Assembly: GCF_001678665.1 (NCBI RefSeq)
Contig: NZ_LZRP01000009.1
Coordinates: 22,925-86,924 of the forward strand
Source of the DNA: Erythrobacter sp. QSSC1-22B
Lineage (GTDB): Bacteria; Pseudomonadota; Alphaproteobacteria; Sphingomonadales; Sphingomonadaceae
Direction: 5' to 3'
DNA: 64,000 bases
Positions 9,977-18,567 of the stretch are shown piece by piece. Positions within the stretch are counted from its first letter, which is position 1. The number at the start of each line of letters is the position of its first letter. The position numbers were made by a program, and so were the translations under genes. The notes beneath the pieces were generated by a model, which saw nothing but the letters and a program-made list of their open reading frames with translations, ran no database searches and was not told where the DNA came from.

Positions 9977-12064
9977 ATGGCGAACGATGATGACCGATTC
10001 CGCATCCGCCCCGGCAAGGTCCGCGATCGGGGCGCAGCGCGTCCACCGCGAGTAGTCCGACAGCGCGCCAAGACCTTCATTGGCGAGGTGCATCAGGCCA
10101 TCCGCCGGGCGGGCGGCAACCCCAATCGACTGGCCGGGACGGGGAAAGGAAGCGGGAGGTTCAACGCGCGCGGGCGGGGCGCACAGATTGCGGCGGGATT
10201 GAAGGGCCGGAACGGGTGGAGCCGAGACGGGAGCGGCGTCCGCACCCGCTCGCGGCGGGTGGCGGTGAAGGCCCGCGTCGTGAAGCTCAATCCGCAGCGC
10301 GGCGCAGCACGGGGGCGACAGTTCGTCAGCGGCAAGGCGGTGGACGCGCACCTGCGCTATCTGGAGCGCGACGGCGTGACCCGCGACGGCGAGAAGGGCC
10401 AGGTCTATTCTGCCGAGCGTGATGTTGCCGATGGTCCAGCCTTCCTCGACCGGGGCCGGGGAGATCGCCACCAGTTCCGCTTCATAGTCTCCGCCGAGGA
10501 AGGCGTGGAACTGTCCGACCTTCGTTCGACCACTCGCGACCTGATGACCCAGATGGAGGCGGACCTTGGCACCAAGCTCGAATGGATCGCGGTCGATCAC
10601 CACAACACCGGCCACCCGCACACACACGTCCTGATGCGTGGCGTCACCGACGACGGCAAGATGCTCAACATCGCCGGGGATTACATCGCCCACGGCGTGC
10701 GCGAGCGCGCGAGCGAGATCGTCACGCTGGAGCTGGGCCGTCAGACCGAGCAGGAGGTTAGTCGCCAGCTTGAGCGAGAGGTGCACGCCGAGCGGTTCAC
10801 CCGGCTCGACCGGATGCTGATCGGGAGCCAAGAGCGCGACGAGTTCTCAGACCTGCGCCCCGACAAGGATATGCTCGAAACCGCCCGGCAGAACCGGGCG
10901 CTGCTGATCGACCGCGCCCGCAAGCTGGAGCGCATGGGTCTGGCGACCGAGCATACGCCGGGCGTCTGGACGATATCGCCCCGCGCCGAGCCGATGCTCC
11001 GCGAGCTGGGCGCGCGCGGCGACATCATCAAGACCATGCACCAAGCGCTGGAGCGCGAGGGGCTGGCGGAGCAGCGGGCATATGCGGGTTACACCGTGCA
11101 TCGCGCTGTCCCGACCGAACGCATCGTCGGTCGCGTCGTCGCCAAGGGACTTGGCGGTGACGAGCTAGGCGAGCGGATGGGCATCACCATCGACGGTGTG
11201 GACGGGCGCGTCCACCACCTTGAGGTTCCGGCGACCAGTGTCGAAGCCATCGGACGAGGCAGCATCGTCGCGATCGAGCCGCCGCCGAGCGTTCCGCGCA
11301 CCGCCGACCGCAATATCCTCGCAGCGGCCGATACCAACGGCGTTTACAGCCCGGCAGCACACCGCGAGCAGGCGCGGGCGCGTCTCGGTGGCGAGGACGC
11401 CGATGCCTATGTCCGCAGCCACGTCCGCCGCCTGGAGGCGCTGCGGCGAGCGGGGATCGTCGAGCGCGTTCATGCCGAACACTGGACCATCCCCGCCGAC
11501 CTGCCCCAACGCGGGCTGGCCTATGACCGTCAGCGGTTCGGTAGCGGCCCGCGCATCGACGAACTCTCCCACCTGCCGCTGGACCGGCAGGTGCGCCATG
11601 AAGGCGCGACATGGCTTGATCGAGCCATGCTCGGCAGCGGACGCGAGACCATGCCCCACACCGGCTTTGGCGGCGACGTGCGCAAAGCCTGGGACGTTCG
11701 CAAGCAGACGCTCGCCGACATGGGCTATGTCCGCGATCTTGGCGGTGGCCAGTTCCGCGCGCCTACCGACCTGATCGAAAAACTGGAAAGCGCCGAAATC
11801 AATCGCTCGGGCAAGAAGTTCGCGGCGGAACGCGGTCTCGACTGGCAGCCCACCGGGAGCGGCGATCATGTATCGGGCAAACTCGTCGGTCAGGCCCAAC
11901 TCACCAGCGGGCGGTTCGCCATGATCGACAACGGCTTGGGGTTCCAGCTCGTCCCGTGGAACGACACGCTCGCCAAACGTCTCGGCCAGCAGGTTGACGG
12001 TATCCCCATGCCCGGCGGCGGCATTGACTGGACGCTTGGCAGGAGCCGAGGGCTGGGGCTGTGA
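9977..12064 (+). CDS. relaxase/mobilization nuclease, VirD2-like with DUF3363
   Basis: A 695-residue protein starting at ATG 9977. The N-terminal third is very basic. The block YLERDGVTRDGEKGQVYSA is shared by VirD2-like relaxases of alphaproteobacterial integrative elements. A three-histidine metal motif, HHNTGHPHTH (residues 208-217), is followed by VLMRGVTDDGKMLNI, and the remainder is a DUF3363-type C-terminal region. It should nick one strand at an origin of transfer and stay attached to the 5' end. No coupling protein or type IV secretion genes are present, so the element could at most be mobilised in trans. Normal length suggests it is intact. Confidence 0.88.
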   Translation: MANDDDRFRIRPGKVRDRGAARPPRVVRQRAKTFIGEVHQAIRRAGGNPNRLAGTGKGSGRFNARGRGAQIAAGLKGRNGWSRDGSGVRTRSRRVAVKARVVKLNPQRGAARGRQFVSGKAVDAHLRYLERDGVTRDGEKGQVYSAERDVADGPAFLDRGRGDRHQFRFIVSAEEGVELSDLRSTTRDLMTQMEADLGTKLEWIAVDHHNTGHPHTHVLMRGVTDDGKMLNIAGDYIAHGVRERASEIVTLELGRQTEQEVSRQLEREVHAERFTRLDRMLIGSQERDEFSDLRPDKDMLETARQNRALLIDRARKLERMGLATEHTPGVWTISPRAEPMLRELGARGDIIKTMHQALEREGLAEQRAYAGYTVHRAVPTERIVGRVVAKGLGGDELGERMGITIDGVDGRVHHLEVPATSVEAIGRGSIVAIEPPPSVPRTADRNILAAADTNGVYSPAAHREQARARLGGEDADAYVRSHVRRLEALRRAGIVERVHAEHWTIPADLPQRGLAYDRQRFGSGPRIDELSHLPLDRQVRHEGATWLDRAMLGSGRETMPHTGFGGDVRKAWDVRKQTLADMGYVRDLGGGQFRAPTDLIEKLESAEINRSGKKFAAERGLDWQPTGSGDHVSGKLVGQAQLTSGRFAMIDNGLGFQLVPWNDTLAKRLGQQVDGIPMPGGGIDWTLGRSRGLGL

Positions 12065-12173
12065 TCCTGGAGCCAGCCGACCGCAGCCGACAAACGGTCA
12101 GTGGTTTGAAGGTAGGGCAATCACTCCTTGCGCAATGACCCATTGAGTGGTACATAAGGATTGGAGTTATCGG

Positions 12174-12470
12174 ATGATCGTAAGTTTTCGGGATGGCTGG
12201 TTGCAGGACTTCTTCGTGGACGATGCCCGGTCCCGCAAAATCCCGCCCGACCTCGAAAGCCGCGTCTTTCGCAAGCTCCAGATGATGGACGATGCGACGA
12301 CTGATCAGGATTTGCGTGTGCCGCCGAGCAATCACTTCGAGAAGCTGCGCGGCAATCTTGCGGCGGTCCATTCGATCCGCGTCAACAAACAGTGGCGGCT
12401 GATTTTCCAATGGGATGGCGGCAAGGGCGAGGCGAGCGACGTGTATCTGGACGACCACAGCTATGATTGA
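12174..12470 (+). CDS. higB: HigB-type toxin, RelE superfamily
   Basis: ATG at 12174 follows GGAG and gives MIVSFRDGWLQDFFVDD, the usual start of the plasmid maintenance killer family; an upstream in-frame start adds nine unsupported residues. About 98 residues, with the family signature around HFEKLRGNLAAVHSIRVN and KQWRLIFQWDGG. HigB proteins are ribosome-dependent mRNA endonucleases. The gene lies nine bases before its antitoxin, in the toxin-first order typical of higBA. In this setting it probably stabilises the mobile element carrying the relaxase. Confidence 0.92.
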   Translation: MIVSFRDGWLQDFFVDDARSRKIPPDLESRVFRKLQMMDDATTDQDLRVPPSNHFEKLRGNLAAVHSIRVNKQWRLIFQWDGGKGEASDVYLDDHSYD

Positions 12471-12479
12471 GGTGACACC

Positions 12480-12788
12480 ATGTTGATGACAAAGCGCAAG
12501 CCGGTGCGCGTCGGCGAGATTCTCACCGAGGAGTTCATGGAACCCATGGGTTTGACCCAGGCGGCGCTGGCCGAGGCGATGGGCGTGCAGCGCAAGCACG
12601 TCAACGAGTTGTGCAACGACCGCCGCAACATCACCGCCGCAACCGCGCTGATCTTGTCGCGCGTGTTCGGCAACACCCCCGACTTCTGGTTGAACGTCCA
12701 GCGACGCAATGACCTTTGGGATGCGATGCACAGCCCGAAGGAGCGGCAGCGGATCGACCGTGCAAAGCCGCTTAAAAAAGCGGCATGA
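12480..12788 (+). CDS. higA: HigA-type antitoxin, XRE family
   Basis: A 102-residue protein with a helix-turn-helix (LTQAALAEAMGVQRKHVNEL) and the HigA-specific tail FGNTPDFWLNVQRRNDLWDA. It should neutralise the adjacent HigB and, with it, repress the operon promoter. It starts nine bases after higB; a second ATG at codon 3 is possible. The tail ends in a lysine- and alanine-rich stretch. Confidence 0.92.
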   Translation: MLMTKRKPVRVGEILTEEFMEPMGLTQAALAEAMGVQRKHVNELCNDRRNITAATALILSRVFGNTPDFWLNVQRRNDLWDAMHSPKERQRIDRAKPLKKAA

Positions 12789-12829
12789 CCGCCGCCCGCC
12801 CTACGCCAATCCCGTCAGGAACCGCCGAG

Positions 12830-12890
12830 CGCAAGTATCTACGCGCGGCACTACGAAGCGTAGTCCAGCGTAGAGAAACGCTATTCTTTC
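12830..12890 (+). repeat. repeat cluster right of higBA, matching the left cluster
   Basis: CGCAAGTATCTACGC (12830-12844) matches CGCAAGTATTTCTACGC at 9898-9914 except for a two-base gap. CTACGAAGCGTAG (12851-12863) is an inverted repeat. AGCGTAG twice with a three-base gap (12857-12873) matches 9627-9643. The second AGCGT also pairs with ACGCT at 12878-12882 as a small hairpin. These could be recombinase or transfer sites that mark the right edge of the relaxase-higBA unit. Confidence 0.6.
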
Positions 12891-12918
12891 AGCGCGTTGG
12901 TTCGACGATTCTGGCGCA

Positions 12919-13143
12919 ATGCCCCGAGTCTCGCGCCCGCATCCGCCCACCGCTTCCGAGCAGCTTGAACGGCTGCTTGGGAAGCCGTGGCCGTTTCCGG
13001 GCCGTCCGCCGAAGCACGACGTGGAGGCTTGGACCGTCACCGATGACTGGCCCGATCGCGTGCCGGTCACCCAGGCCGAGGTGGAGGTATTCGAGGCGTG
13101 GTTTGGCGACCTGTTCGACGAGATGTGCGGGCCGTGCCGATGA
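12919..13143 (+). CDS. small conserved-type hypothetical protein before the recombinase
   Basis: Seventy-four residues beginning MPRVSRPHPPTASEQLERLL and containing PWPFPGRPPKHDVEAW and PVTQAEVEVFEAWFGDLFDEM. I do not recognise a domain. The C-terminal acidic, aromatic stretch could bind a partner. It ends 18 bases before the serine recombinase on the same strand, so co-expression is likely and an accessory role in recombination is possible. The plausible codon use and position make it more than a chance frame. Confidence 0.55.
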   Translation: MPRVSRPHPPTASEQLERLLGKPWPFPGRPPKHDVEAWTVTDDWPDRVPVTQAEVEVFEAWFGDLFDEMCGPCR

Positions 13144-13161
13144 TGTGAGGAGTTTGCCGTC

Positions 13162-14796
13162 ATGACCGTGCCGCTACGCGCCGCCCTTTATCTGCGCGTC
13201 TCGACCGCGCGGCAGGCCGAGCATGATGTGTCGATCCCCGACCAGCGTAAGCAGGGCGAAGCCTATTGCACGGCGCGCGGCTACCAGCTTGTCGAGACAT
13301 TCGTGGACGCGGGCGCATCCGCGACCAACGACCGCCGCCCCGAGTTCCAGCAGATGATCGAGGCCGGGACGGCCAAACCCGCGCCGTTCGAGGTCGTGGT
13401 GGTCCATTCGTTCAGCCGCTTCTTCCGCGACCATTTCGAGCTGGAGTTCTACGTCCGCAAGCTGGCGAAGAACGGCATCCGCCTGTTGTCGATCACCCAG
13501 GAGATGGGCGACGACCCGATGCATGTGATGATGCGTCAGATCATGGCGCTGTTCGACGAGTACCAATCCAAGGAGAACGCCAAGCACGTCCTTCGCGCCT
13601 TGAAGGAAAATGCGCGGCAGGGCTTCTGGAACGGCTCGCTCCCGCCGATCGGCTACCGTGTCGTCGCCGCCGAACAGCGCGGGGCGAAGATCAAGAAGAA
13701 GCTGGAGATCGACCCGCTGCACGCTGACACCGTGCGGCTGGCGTTTCGGCTTGCGCTGGAGGGCGACGGCACATCCGGCCCGATGGGGGTCAAATCGATC
13801 ACCAAGCACCTGAACGAACGCCGCATCTTCACCCGCGACGGCGGGCGTTGGGGGATCGGCACCGTCCACCGGATGCTGACGCGCAAAACCTACATCGGTC
13901 GGCACGAGTTCAACCGGCGAATGAAGAACGGGGAGAACAAGCCGGACGAGGAGGTCATCCCCGTTGCGGTGCCGCCGATCATCGACCAGACGACGTTCGA
14001 CGCCGTGCAGGCGCGCATGAAGGCCAGGAACCCGAAGGTGACGCCGCCGCAGGTGGTCGGCGGTCCAACGCTCCTTACCGGCCTAATCCATTGTGCCAAG
14101 TGCGGTGGAGCCATGACCATCCGCACCGGCAAGGGCGGTCGCTATCGCTATTACACTTGCTCGACCAAGGCCCGGCAGGGACCGACCGCCTGTACCGGCA
14201 TGACCGTTCCTATGGAAAAGCTGGACGCGCTGGTCGCCGGGCATCTTGAGGATCGGCTGCTTGACCCGGCCAGACTCGAAGAGGTGCTGGCAACAGTCCT
14301 CGACCGGCGGCAAGAGCGCACCGAGCGCCGCCGCGATCACATCGCTGAATTGAACAAGCGCGCAACCGAGACCGACCTACGCCTCAAGCGGCTTTACGAC
14401 GCCATCGAGAGCGGCGTCGCCGACCTCGATGACCCGGACCTCAAGGACCGCATCGCCAACCTCAAGGCCATCCGCGACCAATCCCGTGTCGATGCCGACC
14501 GCGCATCGGCCATGCTGGAAAGCGCGGGCCAGAAGGCGATCACCGCGCCAATGCTCGCCAAGTTCGCACAGACCGCCCGCCAGCGGATGCGACTGCCCGG
14601 CGGCGGCTACCGACGCGACCATCTCCGCGCGCTCGCGCAGCGCGTCGAGGTCAACGATGGCGAGGTTCGCATTATGGGATCGAAAAGCGACCTGTTACGG
14701 ACGCTCGCCGCCGCAGGCGGGGCAGGAACGCTGCCGGGCGCAGTGCCCAGCTTTGTTCCGAAGTGGCGGAGCGGGTGGGATTCGAACCCACGATGA
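13162..14796 (+). CDS. large serine recombinase (integrase) ending inside tRNA-Ser
   Basis: A protein of 544 residues. The catalytic domain has the nucleophile serine in YLRVS (residues 10-14) and motifs SFSRFFRDH and MRQIMALFDEYQSKENAKH. A recombinase domain follows (FWNGSLPPIGYRV, RRIFTRDGGRWGIGTVHRML), then a zinc ribbon (CAKCGG and later CS...AC) and a coiled-coil region around residues 370-440. The last residues, WRSGWDSNPR, and the TGA at 14794-14796 are encoded by the reverse complement of the tRNA-Ser 3' part. That is the signature of an integrase that inserted at this tRNA gene, which probably is its attachment site. Confidence 0.93.
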   Translation: MTVPLRAALYLRVSTARQAEHDVSIPDQRKQGEAYCTARGYQLVETFVDAGASATNDRRPEFQQMIEAGTAKPAPFEVVVVHSFSRFFRDHFELEFYVRKLAKNGIRLLSITQEMGDDPMHVMMRQIMALFDEYQSKENAKHVLRALKENARQGFWNGSLPPIGYRVVAAEQRGAKIKKKLEIDPLHADTVRLAFRLALEGDGTSGPMGVKSITKHLNERRIFTRDGGRWGIGTVHRMLTRKTYIGRHEFNRRMKNGENKPDEEVIPVAVPPIIDQTTFDAVQARMKARNPKVTPPQVVGGPTLLTGLIHCAKCGGAMTIRTGKGGRYRYYTCSTKARQGPTACTGMTVPMEKLDALVAGHLEDRLLDPARLEEVLATVLDRRQERTERRRDHIAELNKRATETDLRLKRLYDAIESGVADLDDPDLKDRIANLKAIRDQSRVDADRASAMLESAGQKAITAPMLAKFAQTARQRMRLPGGGYRRDHLRALAQRVEVNDGEVRIMGSKSDLLRTLAAAGGAGTLPGAVPSFVPKWRSGWDSNPR

Positions 14797-14854
14797 GCTT
14801 TTGACCCATACACACTTTCCAGGCGTGCGCCTTCGACCACTCGGCCACCGCTCC
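14764..14854 (-). tRNA. tRNA-Ser (anticodon GGA)
   Basis: On the minus strand the acceptor arms GGAGCGG and CCGCTCC pair, followed by discriminator G and an encoded CCA (complement of 14764-14766). The anticodon loop CTGGAAA carries GGA between stems CACGC and GTGTG. The T arm is GTGGG TTCGAAT CCCAC, and there is a long variable arm as expected for class II serine tRNAs. The 3' half overlaps the end of the serine recombinase gene on the other strand. Confidence 0.95.
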
Positions 14855-15024
14855 GCACCCGGCTTGGGAAGGCGCGCCTCTAGCCCGCTTGATTGGCTTG
14901 CGCAAGGCATGCGCTGAGGGTCGGCCGCGCGATCTCGGCGGGGCCAGCTCGTGCCTGCCACGGCTCCTTGGCTAGGCCGGCATTCGCGATTGTGCGGCGC
15001 CGCGTTCCGTGCCAGCCTCGCGCC

Positions 15025-16020
15025 ATGATCAGAACCGCCGCATCCGCGCTCGCCGCCCTCGCGCTCACGCTCCCGCTCGCTGCGCAGGAGGCGCCCGCAC
15101 CGAACGCGGCATCGCCGGGCGAGATCGTCGCTGCGGCCACGCCGCAGGACTGGACCCGCATTGCGCCCGACGACCTGCTGGTGATGGTGCTGGCGCCCGC
15201 CGCCGACGGCACCGCGCGCGATGTCGTCATCCAGCTGATGCCACCGCCGTTCTCGCAAGGCTGGGTCGACAATATCCGCACGCTCGCCCGCGCAGGCTGG
15301 TACGACGGGATCAGCATCAACCGGGTGCAGGACAATTACGTCGTCCAGTGGGGCGATCCGAATCACGACAATCCTGAGGCCGATGGTCCGGCGAAGCCGT
15401 TGCCCGAGGGGCTGCGGGTGATGGAGGAAGGCGATTATGTCCATGTCATTCGCGCTGCCGGACCGGATGAAGACAACATTATCCTGTGGCACCCGAAACC
15501 CGATCTTGTTGATAGTTATGCCGGCAGCGCGACTTTCGACAAGGGTTGGCCGATCGGTATTGAAATCGCCGACCGGACGAAGGTGCTCAGGCGGTGGCCC
15601 GTCCATTGTTACGGCATGGTCGGCGTCGGCCGCGGCTACTCCCCCGATGCCGGGTCGGGCGCGGAACTCTACACGGTGATCGGCCATGCGCCACGGCACC
15701 TCGACCGCAACATCGCACTGGTCGGGCGCGTGGTGGAGGGGATCGAGCATCTTTCGAGCCTGCCCCGCGGGAAGGGTGCGCTCGGGTTCTATGAAGACCC
15801 GGCCAAGCGCATCCCGATCCGGTCGATCCGGATCGCCAGCGACCTGCCCGCCAGCGAACAACCCCGCTTCGAATATCTCTCCACCGAGAGCGAAGCCTTC
15901 GGCCGCTATGCCGAAGCACGCGCCAATCGCCGCGATCCCTTCTTCATAGCGCCCGCAGGCGGCGCCGATATCTGCAATATTCCTGTCCCGGTACGACGCG
16001 TGATACCAGCAGGCGAATAG
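15025..16020 (+). CDS. exported peptidylprolyl isomerase, cyclophilin type
   Basis: Start ATG 15025 opens a signal peptide (MIRTAASALAALALTLPLAA, then Q), giving about 331 residues; a longer upstream frame lacks support. The cyclophilin-like core includes VVIQLMPPPFSQGWVDNIRTLA, YDGISINRVQDNYVVQWGDP and later YTVIGHAPRHLDRNIALVGRVVEGIEHLSSLPRG cut by insertions typical of the long periplasmic forms. It should catalyse cis-trans isomerisation of prolyl bonds during folding of exported proteins. It stands alone on the plus strand next to the tRNA gene and marks the start of core chromosome. Confidence 0.88.
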   Translation: MIRTAASALAALALTLPLAAQEAPAPNAASPGEIVAAATPQDWTRIAPDDLLVMVLAPAADGTARDVVIQLMPPPFSQGWVDNIRTLARAGWYDGISINRVQDNYVVQWGDPNHDNPEADGPAKPLPEGLRVMEEGDYVHVIRAAGPDEDNIILWHPKPDLVDSYAGSATFDKGWPIGIEIADRTKVLRRWPVHCYGMVGVGRGYSPDAGSGAELYTVIGHAPRHLDRNIALVGRVVEGIEHLSSLPRGKGALGFYEDPAKRIPIRSIRIASDLPASEQPRFEYLSTESEAFGRYAEARANRRDPFFIAPAGGADICNIPVPVRRVIPAGE

Positions 16021-16033
16021 CGTTTAGCCTCGC

Positions 16034-16393
16034 CTAGAGTCGCTCCATCAATTCGATCCGGTTGCCGAAGGGATCGCTGATGAACAGGCGGGTGTAGCCT
16101 TCGATCGCCTCGCCATCGCGGACCGTGACGCCGGCCTCGTCGAGCTTCGTGCGCAGACCCGCCAGATCATCGACCAGCAGCGCGGGATGCGCTTTCATTG
16201 CCGGACGAAACTCGCGGTCGATGCCGATATGGAGGCGCAGCGACCCGCCTTCGAACCAGCAGCCCTCGGGCGCCAGGGTTGCGGGCTTCGGCACCTCGCG
16301 CATCTCAAGCAATCCGACGTAGAATTTTCGGGCCTCTGCCTCACCGTTCGCCGGAATGGCGAGCTGGACATGGTCGAGTCCGATTACGCCCAC
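16034..16393 (-). CDS. VOC (glyoxalase/bleomycin-resistance) family protein
   Basis: I place the start at GTG 16393-16391, which shares one base with the stop of the RelA/SpoT gene (TAGTG), giving 119 residues beginning MGVIGLDHVQLAIP. Single VOC fold: EAEARKFYVGLLEMREVPKP, WFEGGSLRLHIGIDREF, then HPALLVDDLAGLRTKLDEAG and FISDPFGNRIELMER. Metal-ligand-like positions His9, His60 or Glu are visible but the substrate cannot be deduced. A downstream coupled position in the rsh operon may only reflect gene packing. Confidence 0.88.
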   Translation of the reverse strand: MGVIGLDHVQLAIPANGEAEARKFYVGLLEMREVPKPATLAPEGCWFEGGSLRLHIGIDREFRPAMKAHPALLVDDLAGLRTKLDEAGVTVRDGEAIEGYTRLFISDPFGNRIELMERL

Positions 16394-18477
16394 TAAACCC
16401 GCTCGGCCTGCGCGATGGCATCGCTGGCGCGCAGGGCGCTGACAATGCGGTTGAGGTGGCCCAGATCCTGCACCTCGAGATCGATATCGTAACCGGCGAA
16501 GGGCGGATCGTTCTGAACCTGTTCGAGCGCGCGGACATTGGCGTGGTTCTGCGCGAAGATACCCGCCGCCTCGGCCAGTGTGCCCGGTCTGTCGTAAAGC
16601 GTCATGCGCAGGCGCCCCACCGCGCCCGCCGCGCGCTTGCCCCACGACAGGTCGAGCCAGTCGGAATCGATCCCGCTAGCCAGTTCGTGGCATTCGATGG
16701 TGTGGACCTCGACCTTCTCGCCCGTCCTGCGGGTGCCGACGATCCGGTCGCCCGGGATCGGGTGGCAGCATTCCGCGAGTGTATAGGCCACACCGGGGGT
16801 CAGCCCGCGGATCGAAATTTGCCGCTTGCCCCATTCGGGAGTGTCGGGGAGCGCCTCGGTGCAACCCGGGACCAGCGCCTCCATGACGTCGCGATCCTCG
16901 ATCTCGGCAGCACCGATCGCATAATAGAGGTCGTCGTCCTCTTCCATGTCGAGCCGTTCGAGCGCCTTCTTGAGCGCCTTCTTGCCGACCCTGGCAGGAA
17001 CCCGGCTGGCGATCTCGTCGAACAGCTTCTGGCCGATCTCGGCAACTTCGGCGCGTTCCTTGAGCCGCACCGCGCGGCGAATCGCGGCGCGCGCCTTGCC
17101 GGTGACGACATAGCCGAGCCAGGACAGTTGCGGCTCGGCGCTGTTGCCCTTGACGATCTCGACGACATCGCCATTCGCCAGCGGGGTGCGCAGCGGCATG
17201 TGCCGCCCGTTGATCTTGGCACCCACCGTCTGCGCGCCGAGATCGGTATGGACCGCAAACGCGAAATCGACCGGGGTTGCGCCCTTGGGAAGCTGGAACA
17301 GCCCGCCCTTGGGGGTGAAGGCGAAGATGCGGTCCTGATAGATCGCCATCCTTGTGTGCTCGAGCAGTTCCTCGGCATCGTGGCTGGCATCGACGATCTC
17401 GATCAAATCGCGCAGCCAGCCGACCTGTCCGTCAGGGCGGTTGCCCTGCTTGTAGGCCCAGTGCGCAGCAAACCCGAATTCGTTGAGCCGGTGCATCTCG
17501 CGGGTGCGGATCTGGACCTCCACCCGCATCGAATTCTCGTACATCAGCGAGGTGTGCAGCGAACGGTAGCCATTGGTCTTGGGGGTCGAGATGTAGTCCT
17601 TGAACTTGCCCGGCAGGAACTGCCAGGTGCGGTGCAGGACCCCCAGCGCGCGATAGCAGTCGTTCTCGTCCTCGGTGAGGACGCGGAAGGCCATGATATC
17701 GGTCACCTGTTCGAAACTGACATGGCGCTCGGCCATCTTGCGCCAGATCGAATAGGGATGCTTTTCGCGCCCGCTGACCTCGACCTGCAACCCGGCTTCG
17801 GCCAGCGCCTGCTTCATCGCCAGCGCGATCGCATCGACCTGCCCGCCGTCCTGCGCGCGCAGTTGCGACAGCCGCTTGGCGATGGTTTCATAGGCTTCGG
17901 GTTCGAGCTGTTCGAAGGCGAGCAGCTGCATCTCGCGCATGTATTCGTACATCCCGACCCGCTCCGCCAGCGGGGCGTAGATATCCATCGTCTCGCGGGC
18001 GATGCGCTGGCGTTTCTCGGGCTTCTTGATGAAATGCAGCGTGCGCATATTGTGCAGCCGGTCGCCCAGCTTGACCAGCAGCACGCGAATATCCTCGCTC
18101 ATCGCCAGCAGGAACTTGCGCAAATTCTCGGCCGCGCGCTCGTTCTCGGGCATCTGCTCGATCCGGGAGAGCTTGGTCACCCCGTCGACCAGCCGCGCGA
18201 TTTCGGGGCCGAAATTGGCCTCGATATCCTCGATGGTGGCGAGCGTGTCCTCGACCGTGTCGTGGAGCAGCGCGGTGGCGATGGTTTCCTGATCGAGCTT
18301 GAGATCGGTCATCAGCCCGGCGACCTCGACCGGATGGCTGAAATAGGGGTCGCCCGAGGCGCGGGTCTGGGTGCCGTGCTTCTGCACGGTGTAGACATAG
18401 GCGCGATTGAGCATCGCCTCGTCGGCGTCGGGATCGTATTCCTTGACCCGTTCTACAAGTTCATATTGGCGCAGCAT
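16393..18477 (-). CDS. bifunctional (p)ppGpp synthetase/hydrolase, RelA/SpoT family
   Basis: Full-length Rsh protein of 694 residues. The HD hydrolase domain has SGDPYFSHPVEVAG (His48) and LLHDTVEDT (HD at 72-73). The synthetase domain contains TPKTNGYRSLHTSLMYE and VEVQIRTREMHRLNEFG. A TGS domain (IFAFTPKGGLFQLPKG) and a C-terminal ACT domain (LRMTLYDRPGTLAEAAGIFA) follow. It makes and destroys the stringent-response alarmone and is normally the only long Rsh in alphaproteobacteria. The gene symbol could be rsh, spoT or relA. The long frame on the opposite strand is a codon-bias shadow. Confidence 0.95.
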   Translation of the reverse strand: MLRQYELVERVKEYDPDADEAMLNRAYVYTVQKHGTQTRASGDPYFSHPVEVAGLMTDLKLDQETIATALLHDTVEDTLATIEDIEANFGPEIARLVDGVTKLSRIEQMPENERAAENLRKFLLAMSEDIRVLLVKLGDRLHNMRTLHFIKKPEKRQRIARETMDIYAPLAERVGMYEYMREMQLLAFEQLEPEAYETIAKRLSQLRAQDGGQVDAIALAMKQALAEAGLQVEVSGREKHPYSIWRKMAERHVSFEQVTDIMAFRVLTEDENDCYRALGVLHRTWQFLPGKFKDYISTPKTNGYRSLHTSLMYENSMRVEVQIRTREMHRLNEFGFAAHWAYKQGNRPDGQVGWLRDLIEIVDASHDAEELLEHTRMAIYQDRIFAFTPKGGLFQLPKGATPVDFAFAVHTDLGAQTVGAKINGRHMPLRTPLANGDVVEIVKGNSAEPQLSWLGYVVTGKARAAIRRAVRLKERAEVAEIGQKLFDEIASRVPARVGKKALKKALERLDMEEDDDLYYAIGAAEIEDRDVMEALVPGCTEALPDTPEWGKRQISIRGLTPGVAYTLAECCHPIPGDRIVGTRRTGEKVEVHTIECHELASGIDSDWLDLSWGKRAAGAVGRLRMTLYDRPGTLAEAAGIFAQNHANVRALEQVQNDPPFAGYDIDLEVQDLGHLNRIVSALRASDAIAQAERV

Positions 18478-18567
18478 AGCCGATCAACCTGTGGGCGAAC
18501 GGGCCGTTTTGCAATCAAATAAGCCGGGCAAATACGCTTGGCCAATGCGCCGAGCAATTGCGCCGGG

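Noticed and set aside
16198..18522. A 774-residue open frame on the plus strand opposite the RelA/SpoT gene
   Set aside because: High-GC codon bias on the true strand leaves the antisense frame open; the composition (His/Leu/Gly/Asp strings without domains) is that of a shadow, and the RelA/SpoT reading has all expected motifs.
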